64,000 bases of DNA, from positions 496,001 to 560,000 of the forward strand of contig NZ_STFF01000002.1 in NCBI RefSeq assembly GCF_004834005.1, given 5' to 3'. Position numbers and translations under genes: made by a program. Every line of letters starts with the position of its first letter. The first letter of the stretch is position 1. The notes below the pieces were generated by a model, which saw only the letters and a program-made list of their open reading frames with translations, ran no database searches and was not told the DNA's origin. The DNA is from Niastella caeni. GTDB taxonomy: Bacteria; Bacteroidota; Bacteroidia; Chitinophagales; Chitinophagaceae. Below are positions 31,801-38,069 of the stretch, in pieces.

Positions 31801-32808
31801 TACCGATACCGATTGCTGCGCGCTACATCCATTGGCCGGGTTGGTTACCGTTACCGTATAGGTGCCGGCTGCACAAACTGATGGATTTTGAGCGTTGGAA
31901 GTGAAATTGCCCGGGCCACTCCAGCTATAAGTAGCGTTGCCCACATTGGAGGTGGCGCTGATGGTTACGCACGATCCGCAGGCCAGTGCGCCACCCGTAG
32001 CTGTAATTTCGGGCGGTGTTTTATTCTCCGTTACGGTAACGCTGGCTGAACCGGTGCCGCTGCTGTTGGTAGCTACCACCGTATAAGTGCCTGCTGCGTT
32101 GATCGTTGGGTTTTGAACGGTAGAGGTAAAACCGTTAGGCCCCGTCCAGTTCCAGGTGGTAGTGCCTGAACCGGTGGCGGTGGCTGATAAACCCAATGAC
32201 GGGTTGGTACAGGTAAGTACACCGCCGTTGCCTGCTGCTGCTGTTGCAGTAATAGTAGAAACAGTGCAGGGCCCTGCTTCCTTAAATACCCGGTATTCTT
32301 CTATATAATACTTGGAGGTTTGTGACCCGCCATTGTTATAGTTATAGAGCTTTACAACCAGTTGCACATTGCTGCCTGTAAGTACGGGGGAAATAAAGTC
32401 GATGGTGCCGAAATTACCGGTACGCGAATCGAGCAGCGTTTCAGCGCCGCCGTTCACCTTATAATAGATCCTCACATACTCTGAGCTGTTCATATCCCCT
32501 TCAGAGGAAACTTTTACAGCTACCTGGAATTCGGAATAACCCGCGGTGGAAAATACCCGCGAATACCAAATGCCTTCGCCTCCGAGTTCCTGGGCATGAA
32601 TGCGCCTTGACTTTGCGGCAAATATACCGGTGGAAGCAACACGGGATGCATCCAGGTACCAGCCTGTTGCGGAAGGGTCAGACGTGGTTCCATCAGCTGT
32701 TGTAACCCTGCCTGTGATAATAGGGCAATCAGGGGTAGCCGATAAATAATTGCTCAGCAAAAAAAAGAACATCAAAAGAGTAAACGGTTTGGGTAATCGC
32801 TTTTGCAT
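25897..32808 (-). CDS. Giant T9SS surface protein with jelly-roll and Ig-like repeats
   Basis: 2303 residues, signal peptide to about residue 24 (LSATP). I count six jelly-roll modules of about 150 residues: one N-terminal, and five that begin WLEDF and contain YIRFYYKLN-like strands and a final YYxDNIxV. There are fifteen Ig/PKD-like repeats of about 80 residues marked by SWTGPNNFTS, QNPxVxxAGxYTLTV and NGC. The order is jelly roll followed by two Ig repeats, five times over, then a last jelly roll with five Ig repeats, and a C-terminal type A sorting domain (about 2225-2303). No catalytic motif is visible. It resembles large adhesins and SprB-like proteins carried by the type IX system; glycan binding by the jelly rolls is plausible. 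It lies inside the xyloglucan locus, convergent with GH95 and divergent from HTCS1. Confidence 0.88.
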   Translation of the reverse strand: MQKRLPKPFTLLMFFFLLSNYLSATPDCPIITGRVTTADGTTSDPSATGWYLDASRVASTGIFAAKSRRIHAQELGGEGIWYSRVFSTAGYSEFQVAVKVSSEGDMNSSEYVRIYYKVNGGAETLLDSRTGNFGTIDFISPVLTGSNVQLVVKLYNYNNGGSQTSKYYIEEYRVFKEAGPCTVSTITATAAAGNGGVLTCTNPSLGLSATATGSGTTTWNWTGPNGFTSTVQNPTINAAGTYTVVATNSSGTGSASVTVTENKTPPEITATGGALACGSCVTISATSNVGNATYSWSGPGNFTSNAQNPSVCAAGTYTVTVTNPANGCSAQQSVSVTAGSSAPATFWLEDFSGLSNGTTSDGGTTAWTTSATGSGTYSVQNNEYKISFSGSQGVGVWTSQAIDISSKSNVSFSVDLRSSVASTSDALENSDYIRVYYKLNGGAETLVFEDLAGIGSTTNTTASTTVNSSSLNGSTLQIIIKTSNSDPTERYFFDNINVTGTAASTGTVTVTPSVNGTVTCINTAQLSATATGTVTGWSWTGPNGFTSAAQNPVVNAGGQYIVTATLSSGCAASATITVPENKTPPDISATGGTLACLPSVTLNVNSTVNGATYRWTGPNNYSSTSKNPSVSAAGTYTVTVTNPSNGCTAQQLVSVTTGSSTPATFWLEDFSDLGNGATSDAGVTAWTATSGGGGTYSVQNNEFKTSFTSQVEGVWTSQAINIAGKSNVTFSVDLRSEATPNNAFETLDYIRVYYKLNGGEEILVYEDLAGIGSTTNGTASTSYTSASLSGSTLQVIIKTSTSADNERYYFDNIKVIGSDIVGESVTATAGGVIGCTGNSVTLFGNAAAGGVSYSWTGPNNFTSNAQNPVVSATGTYTLTVHNPATGCSGTDTALVALNTSAPGASASANGSISCNSSSSVTLSGSSSTAGVTYSWTGPNNFTSAAQNPVVTVAGVYNLTVTNPVNGCTSTANVTVPMSSTSTGTIWLEDFTLANGVTSDAGATAWTTSKNPSSAVISVLNNELRVTNCTTTGEVAWTSGSINISGKTNIVVSAGTKTSVINNVLMNDSGELMDYLRFYYKLNNGAEVLFAEKRGIINNHSTTPTPVSVSIPNGNYSTLQIIIKSRATANDEFYYVDNIQVVATTQSSLNAVATATDILSCTRNSVGLTGSSSATSPVNYSWTGPDNFTSTVQNPSATAAGIYTLTVTDQSTGCSGSDTALVSSSTTAPGAAASANGSLDCNSGSITLSGSSPTSGVTYSWTGPNNFTSAAQNPVVTVAGVYNLTVTNPVNGCTSTASATVTMSNTSTGTIWLEDFTLANGVTSDAGATAWTTSKNPSSAVISVLNNELRVTNCTTTGEVAWTSGSINISGKTNIVVSAGTKTSVINNVLMNDSGELMDYLRFYYKLNNGAEVLFAEKRGIINNHSTTPTPVSVSIPNGNYSTLQIIIKSRATANDEFYYVDNIQVVATTQSSLNAVATATDILSCTRNSVGLTGSSSATSPVNYSWTGPDNFTSTVQNPSATAAGIYTLTVTDPSTGCTANDTALVSSSTTAPGAAASANGSLNCNSVSATLSGSSPTSGVTYSWTGPNNFTSTAQNPVVTTAGAYNLTVTNPVNGCTSTASATVTQSNTTTSTWLEDFAGLNNGTTSDAGATAWTTSKTVAAAVIAVENNELRITNCTTTGDVVWTSASLDMTGKTNISISAGVRSSVINNAVMNTDATYGDYIRFYYKLNNGNEVLFAERTAGINNHSTTPTPVSVTIPAGNYSTIQVVVRARATGNDEFYYFDNMQVVSTGTASISASATGGAITCTNNSVTLQGSSAASGVNYTWNGPNGYTSSAQNPTVTAPGNYTLTVALGSCTATASATVSRDTTRPNIVASANPIKITCIATNSTLTGSSTTPGVSYSWSNAGGVISGTANASVNMPGIYTLTVTNPVNGCSSTSQVAVTQDIETPTGATATHAGIITCTTPSIGIMATISTPNLVYSWSGPNNYSASTLNASVNRGGTYIFTATNPNNGCYDTATTVVEENTTRPGEISINNSGTITCLTKSVTISGSSSSSGVNYRWEGPNNYSSNSSSATVSRGGIYTLTATNPQNGCTSSKPTTVAENTAAPVINITNTSPISCANPNVTLTANTNTPNASYMWLGPEDFVDVMHTTTVNIPGTYIITVTNPANGCFANDFTEVTEDYSDCAARRSTNVAATKAVEQNTPVTVVTSFTHKAYPNPVITNGLIEFTSPQSTNATVGIYNALGTCEKVLFKGNVTAGRLYRVALPATQLSAGAYYYLINTGGKTYTGKLVIVK
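28246..29875. repeat. Near-identical 975 bp tandem duplication inside the giant protein gene
   Basis: The segment 28246-28900 recurs at 29221-29875 with only a handful of base differences (for example at 28814/29789 and near 28877). The offset of 975 bp is 325 codons, exactly one jelly roll plus two Ig repeats, so the frame is kept. The other modules of the gene are clearly more diverged, so this copy is recent or homogenised. Confidence 0.9.
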
Positions 32809-33240
32809 ATATAGGGTGTTTGTTTGTTCGCTTATACAGTCACGTGCATGGAAATACCATTCCTATCTGTACACGGCAGATAAGAATAGCCTGATTGGTT
32901 ATGTTAATGGATGTTGCCATGTAGGTAGCATGGCTCAGTATCATGTATATCGAGTAGGAAATACATGCTCAAAAACTCCCCGGAAATACCGAAATTTATC
33001 AACTTCGTAGGAAAAGGCAGGCAGTTACAGTAATGCCTATGGCGAGGTTATTGAATGCGCCCAAAATAATAACAAAGTTTTCGGCCAAACACATTTATTT
33101 TAGACGTATCTTTTTAACGGTGCTAATCAACCGATGATAAGTTATAATTATCTGCTACGTGGGTACTATAAAGAAAATACACTTGTAAGGCAGAGTTAAA
33201 ATAAAGTGTGCTGATTTGTAGGTTTGACGGCCTGCACTAC
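32809..33240. other. Divergent intergenic region between the giant protein and HTCS1
   Basis: No gene is supported here. A CTGATTTGTA word at 33210-33219, also present in the GH95 upstream element, may be a third weak copy of the repeat described at 33245-33304. No clear promoter for the leftward giant gene was found. Confidence 0.5.
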
Positions 33241-33244
33241 ATAA

Positions 33245-33304
33245 AAAGTCGGATTTGTGTAAAACAAAGTCTTTTTTGTACAATAATGAATAAAGTGATC
33301 TTTG
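33245..33304 (+). promoter_or_regulatory. HTCS1 promoter with AAAGTC-type direct repeat (21 bp period)
   Basis: Half sites AAAGTC at 33245-33250 and 33266-33271 are 21 bp apart, each followed after two or three bases by a TTTGT-like tail. The stretch matches the GH95 upstream region at 30 of 35 bases. A -7-like GATCTTTG is at 33297-33304, 31 bp after the second half site, which is 9 bp closer than at GH95. It lies about 200 bp upstream of the HTCS1 ATG and fits autoregulation or control by the same factor as GH95. Confidence 0.6.
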
Positions 33305-33502
33305 TAACCGGATAAAATCACTGACAATCGTCAGTTTTCTGCAGGGAATTATAACTCATTGTTGCTCACATTTGATCAAAATGCATTCAAAAAAAAATCC
33401 ATGTTCCTGCACTATATGTTAACTTAATACGCGATTTTGCAGAATTATGGAAAGGATTTCCGCCTGATATGGAGCAAAATCCTTGTAGTTAAACTTGATG
33501 TG

Positions 33503-36500
33503 ATGCGTTTTCTAATTTCCGTTGTCTTGCTGCTATTGTCGCTTGCTGTTTTTCCTCAAAGCGGGCGTTATAATTTTTCCAAACTGGATATTTTTTCCGG
33601 TCTATCGCATAACCAGGTCAATACTATCCTGAAAGATATCGACGGCTTTGTATGGTTTGGCACTATGTCGGGCCTCAACCGCTATGATGGATATTCCTAT
33701 AAAATATTTCGTAAAAAACCAAACGATAGCGCTTCGCTGTACGATAATAATATTCTTTCACTGTACGAGCTTCCCGATAGAAAAATGTGGGTGGGAACCA
33801 GAAGCGGCCCCTGTATTTATAATTCGCAAACAGAAAAGTTTGACAAAGATTATGATAACTATTTGCACTCACTTGGGTTGCCTTCGGGCGGAATCATTGA
33901 TATAGAAAAAGGAAACAATGGAAGATTCTGGTTTCTATATGACCAGCTTGATTTGTACCTGTATTCAAGTAACGAAAAAAGTGTAAAACCATTCCGGCCG
34001 CATTTTACATTCAACCCTTCTGCAAAAATTACCTCCGTTAAAGAAACGAAAGATGGGAAGCTATGGCTGGTGTATCAAAATGGATTTTTGCAGGAATATG
34101 ACATAAAGGAAAACAAAATTGTTTTTTCCAGCACGGCTGTACAGAAACTGGAAAAAAAGACCATGCCTTATAATCTTTTTGTAGACAGCGATGGAGATAT
34201 CTGGCTTTGGCATTACACGTATGGCGCTTTGCTGTTTAACGCGCAGAGCAATTCGGTGAGGCCGTTTAACGAAAAATCATTTCCATCTAGGTTGAGCTCA
34301 AACCTGGTAAGTCAAATCGTTCAGGATAACAAGGGATTAATATGGGTGGCGACTGATCATGGAGGCGTTACGCTGATCGATAAAAAAAATAACTTCAGAA
34401 CCAGTTACCTGTTGAACGATACTAAAGATCCCCAAAGCCTCAGTCACAACAGTATTAATGCCTTATATAAGGATGATATTGGAATTATCTGGCTGGGAAC
34501 TTACAAGCAGGGAGTTAATTATTTCAATGGCAACATAGTACAATTCCCGCATTACCATCACCAGGCATCGAATGCCAGGAGCCTTCAATACGATGACGTA
34601 AACCGCTTTGTGGAAGATAAGCAAGGGAATATCTGGATTGGCACCAACGGCGGGGGATTGATCTATTTCGACAGAAAGAACAATACATTCAAACAATACC
34701 TGCATGATCCAAACAATGCCAACAGCCTGAGCAATAACGTAATTGTAAGCTTGTGTATTGATCATAAAGGCTTACTTTGGATAGGCACTTACTTCGGCGG
34801 CCTTAACAGTTTTGATGGACGGAAATTCACACACTACAAACATAATGATAATGACTCCTCCAGCTTGATAGATGACAAGGTGTGGGAAATATATGAAGAC
34901 AGGGAACACCATTTATGGATAGGTACTTTGGGTGGCGGTTTAGATCTTCTCGACAGGAAAACAAACCGGTTTACACATTATCAGTTTAAAGACGGCCTGG
35001 AAAGCCTGAATTATATCTCAGCCATTTTGCAGGACCGGAAAGGGAATTTATGGATTGCCACCGTATCGGGTATTGTTGTTTTTGAAAAGAATAACAATAA
35101 ACCTGTTTTATATCAGCAAACGAATCGGAAAAACAGTTTAAGTAACAATAATGTTTTCTGTTTTTTAGAAGACAGCAAGGGTAGAATATGGGCAGGCACC
35201 TCGGAAGGTTTGAACCTGTTCAATGAGCAAACAAAAAGTTTTCAAATATTCACAACATCAGACGGGCTCCCGGATAATATAATATTGAATATACTGGAAG
35301 ACGATCGCCAAACACTTTGGATCTCAACACCCAACGGATTGTGCAATGCCATTCCCAGGCAAAAGGAAAATGGTTTTGATCTTTCTGTGATTTATTACAA
35401 TGAGGTCAACAACCTGCAAAACCGGGAATTTAATAAAAATGCTGTGCTTAAGACCCGGGCCGGTGAATTGATCTTCGGCGGCACTTCGGGTTTTAATATT
35501 ATCAATCCTGCTGCCATTCAGCAGCATGCTTTTCGTCCGAAGATCCTTTTTACCGGTTTGCAACTCCTGAACAAAGATATTGCACCGGGGGAACTGGTCA
35601 ATGACCGTGTGCTTTTGAAAAAGTCTATCTCACAGGTTCAACGTATTGACCTGAAGTATAAAGAAAATGTTTTTTCCATTGAATTTACTTCGCTCGAATT
35701 TGCCCCTGGCGCCGGGACTAAATATGCGTACATGATGGAGGGTTTTAATGCTGATTGGTTGTATACCGATGGCAGCCAGCGGAGGGCCACGTATACAAAC
35801 CTTGCACCCGGCTATTATACCTTTAAAGTAAAGGCTTTAAGCCGGGATGGTTTGTGGAGCGATATAAAAACTTTGCAGATCAAAATAGAACCGCCATACT
35901 GGCGAACACCGGTTGCCTTTATAATTTATGTATTGATAGCTACAGGAATTTTCCTGCTGGTACGGCGGATTACATTAGAAAGGATCCATATGCGCTTTAA
36001 ACTGCAGCAACAACGCCGGGAAGCAGAAAGAGTGCAGGCCCTGGACCAGTTAAAGACTAAATTCTTTACCAATGTGAGTCATGAATTCCGCACCCCGTTA
36101 AGCCTCATCATCGCTCCATTAAACAAGATCATTGAACAGGCTGGCAATGAAGAGCAAAAAAAGCAATTAAATCTTGTTCAAAGGAATGCAAAGCGGTTAT
36201 TGAACCTGGTAAACCAACTGCTCGATTTCAGAAAGATGGAGGTACAGGAAGTAAAACTGCATTCTTCAATAGGCGACATTATCAGGTTCAGCAAAGACAT
36301 CAGTGAGTCTTTTATGGATATCGCAGAAAATAAGGGTATTCAATTTTCATTTTCATCCAACATTGACAGCCTCGAAATTTATTTTGACAAAGATAAAATT
36401 GAAAAGATCTTGTTCAACCTGCTTTCCAACGCCTTTAAATATACGCACGATAACGGAATAGTTAGCGTGCAGCTAACGTATAACCCACCCGAAAAGAATG

Positions 36501-37606
36501 AGGGCGGCGATGGCACGCTTGCCATGGAAGTAAAAGATACGGGCATTGGAATTCCTGGAGATAAGCACGAAAAGATCTTCGAAAGGTTTTTTCAAACAGA
36601 TGTGCCGGAAAGCATGGTGAACCAGGGAACCGGTATCGGGTTGGCCATTACAAAAGAGTTTGTAAAACTCCACAATGGGATCATAACCGTAAAAAGCGAA
36701 CCCGGAACAGGTACCTGTTTCACTGTTTTACTGCCTGCGAAAAAGATATTTGAACCTGTAACCCGCAGCACCATGAGTGCAATACCCGCAGGAGAAGCGG
36801 AACAGATATTATTGGACGAGAGCCGAAAGAGCGGTAAGAAAAAAACGATAGTAGTAGTAGAAGATAATGAAGACCTTCGCTTTTATTTAAAAGACAATTT
36901 GAAGGAAGAATATCATGTTGAAGAAGCCACGAACGGAAAAGAAGGGTGGGAAAAAATAAAATTGCTGAACCCCGATCTTGTGGTAAGCGACATTATGATG
37001 CCTTTAATGGACGGCGTTGAACTGGCCCAAAAAATTAAAACGGAAACCCTTACTGCCCATATCCCCGTCATTCTGCTTACCGCCATGGGAAGCGAGGAAA
37101 AACAACTGGAAGGGTTGAGGGTGGGTGTGAATGATTACATTACCAAACCTTTTACTTTTGAAATACTGGCTTCCCGCATCAGGAACCTGCTGGCCCAGCA
37201 AAAATTACTGCAGAAAAGGTTTCAGAAGCAGATTGAGGTCAATCCGTCAGAAATAACTGTAACATCTGTTGATGAAAAGTTCCTGCAAATGGCGCTGGAG
37301 ATTGTTGAAAAGCATCTGGATAATGCTGAGTTTTCTGTAGAAGATTTCAGCCGTGATATGCATATGAATCGTGTTACCCTGTATAGAAAGATCCATTCGC
37401 TTACCGGCAGGTCGCCCCTGGAGTTTATCCGTTCCATACGGTTAAAAAGAGCTGCTCAGTTATTGGAAAAAAGTGGCATGACGGTGGCCCAGGTTGCTTA
37501 TGAAGTGGGATTCAATACCCCGAAACACTTCGCTAAGTTTTTTAAAGAAGAATTTAATGTTACCCCTTCACAATATCTTGCCAATAATAAAGATAAAAGT
37601 GAATAA
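33503..37606 (+). CDS. Hybrid two-component system sensor/regulator (HTCS1)
   Basis: 1367 residues from the ATG at 33503; the frame is open back to a TTG at 33437, but the inner ATG gives a normal signal peptide (MRFLISVVLLLL to FPQS). The periplasmic part is a double beta-propeller of Reg_prop repeats (about 30-740, with recurring WIGTxxGGL words) and a Y_Y_Y domain (about 700-765), then one membrane segment (VAFIIYVLIATGIFLLV). The cytoplasmic part has a HisKA domain with His860 in NVSHEFRTP, a HATPase domain, a receiver with phospho-acceptor Asp1163 in LVVSDIMMP, and an AraC-type DNA-binding domain at the C-terminus. Such proteins sense oligosaccharides and activate PUL genes. All key residues are intact. 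It lies just before GH2-GH29. Confidence 0.95.
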   Translation: MRFLISVVLLLLSLAVFPQSGRYNFSKLDIFSGLSHNQVNTILKDIDGFVWFGTMSGLNRYDGYSYKIFRKKPNDSASLYDNNILSLYELPDRKMWVGTRSGPCIYNSQTEKFDKDYDNYLHSLGLPSGGIIDIEKGNNGRFWFLYDQLDLYLYSSNEKSVKPFRPHFTFNPSAKITSVKETKDGKLWLVYQNGFLQEYDIKENKIVFSSTAVQKLEKKTMPYNLFVDSDGDIWLWHYTYGALLFNAQSNSVRPFNEKSFPSRLSSNLVSQIVQDNKGLIWVATDHGGVTLIDKKNNFRTSYLLNDTKDPQSLSHNSINALYKDDIGIIWLGTYKQGVNYFNGNIVQFPHYHHQASNARSLQYDDVNRFVEDKQGNIWIGTNGGGLIYFDRKNNTFKQYLHDPNNANSLSNNVIVSLCIDHKGLLWIGTYFGGLNSFDGRKFTHYKHNDNDSSSLIDDKVWEIYEDREHHLWIGTLGGGLDLLDRKTNRFTHYQFKDGLESLNYISAILQDRKGNLWIATVSGIVVFEKNNNKPVLYQQTNRKNSLSNNNVFCFLEDSKGRIWAGTSEGLNLFNEQTKSFQIFTTSDGLPDNIILNILEDDRQTLWISTPNGLCNAIPRQKENGFDLSVIYYNEVNNLQNREFNKNAVLKTRAGELIFGGTSGFNIINPAAIQQHAFRPKILFTGLQLLNKDIAPGELVNDRVLLKKSISQVQRIDLKYKENVFSIEFTSLEFAPGAGTKYAYMMEGFNADWLYTDGSQRRATYTNLAPGYYTFKVKALSRDGLWSDIKTLQIKIEPPYWRTPVAFIIYVLIATGIFLLVRRITLERIHMRFKLQQQRREAERVQALDQLKTKFFTNVSHEFRTPLSLIIAPLNKIIEQAGNEEQKKQLNLVQRNAKRLLNLVNQLLDFRKMEVQEVKLHSSIGDIIRFSKDISESFMDIAENKGIQFSFSSNIDSLEIYFDKDKIEKILFNLLSNAFKYTHDNGIVSVQLTYNPPEKNEGGDGTLAMEVKDTGIGIPGDKHEKIFERFFQTDVPESMVNQGTGIGLAITKEFVKLHNGIITVKSEPGTGTCFTVLLPAKKIFEPVTRSTMSAIPAGEAEQILLDESRKSGKKKTIVVVEDNEDLRFYLKDNLKEEYHVEEATNGKEGWEKIKLLNPDLVVSDIMMPLMDGVELAQKIKTETLTAHIPVILLTAMGSEEKQLEGLRVGVNDYITKPFTFEILASRIRNLLAQQKLLQKRFQKQIEVNPSEITVTSVDEKFLQMALEIVEKHLDNAEFSVEDFSRDMHMNRVTLYRKIHSLTGRSPLEFIRSIRLKRAAQLLEKSGMTVAQVAYEVGFNTPKHFAKFFKEEFNVTPSQYLANNKDKSE

Positions 37607-37630
37607 AGCCTCCTGTCAATATAATAGATG

Positions 37631-37737
37631 AAAATCAGTTTCTTGCAACATTTAGCGCCTTATTGTGCAACATTCGCTTCCCTGGTTTCAACGGTACGGT
37701 AATAGTTTTGTAGCATTCAATTAACCTTGAATTGCTG
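37631..37737 (+). promoter_or_regulatory. GCAACATT element and promoter, copy 1 (GH2-GH29 operon)
   Basis: A GAAAATCAG word is followed by GCAACATT at 37645-37652 and again at 37667-37674, 22 bp apart. An exact TAnnTTTG match, TAGTTTTG, lies at 37703-37710, 36 bp after the second half site. A short dyad CAATT/AATTG (37718-37722, 37730-37734) follows at the expected transcription start. The same layout occurs upstream of the SusC2 operon, the cytochrome-b-like gene and the minus-strand GH29. Confidence 0.75.
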
Positions 37738-37738
37738 T

Positions 37739-37876
37739 ATGAAATTACCACTGCTGCTGGCCGGTTTCCAGGGATCTGCTGGATTTATGAAGTCAGTTTT
37801 CTTTTTTGCATTTCAATCTTATTGGCTGGGAACGCACAATAGATTGTTTCTCCAATTAAGCATATCAAATAAGTAG
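37739..37876 (+). CDS. Candidate 45-codon leader ORF upstream of GH2
   Basis: ATG at 37739, stop TAG at 37874-37876. It begins 36 bp after the start of the -7 box and its N-terminus MKLPLLLAGF resembles that of the ORF in the same position before SusC2 (MKLPMLFFGF). The rest is hydrophobic and not conserved between the two. It could be a leader peptide, a decayed signal-peptide coding start, or simply a conserved RNA segment; there is no evidence of translation. Confidence 0.35.
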   Translation: MKLPLLLAGFQGSAGFMKSVFFFAFQSYWLGTHNRLFLQLSISNK

Positions 37877-37962
37877 TAATGAATACGCAAAAGGTATCGG
37901 TTAACATGCCCGGTATATAATTTGATATAAACCCGTATGCTATCAGGTTCTCATTAGCTTGT

Positions 37963-37992
37963 AACCGGCCTATTTCTATAGGCTCGGTTTTT
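37963..37992 (+). terminator. Terminator-like hairpin in the GH2 leader
   Basis: AACCGGCCTAT (37963-37973) pairs with ATAGGCTCGGTT (37978-37989) with one bulged T, followed by TTT. It lies inside the leader, between the shared promoter and GH2 (ATG 38070), about 85 bp after the leader ORF stop, so it is placed like an attenuator rather than a gene-end terminator. Confidence 0.5.
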
Positions 37993-38069
37993 CAAAATAA
38001 CAGGTAAACAAGCTAAAAGGTCAATTTCATTCTTATTGCTGCTAATCAATTTTGAAAAAGTAAAGAAAA

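Noticed and set aside
25897..32808. CRISPR array or tandem satellite
   Set aside because: The repeats are long, imperfect and in frame, encoding Ig and jelly-roll domains; there are no short direct repeats with unique spacers.
33437..33502. TTG start of HTCS1 at 33437
   Set aside because: The inner ATG at 33503 starts a clean signal peptide; the extension is not of a membrane or signal type. The same reasoning was used for TTG starts at 13762, 42558, 48952 and 53225.
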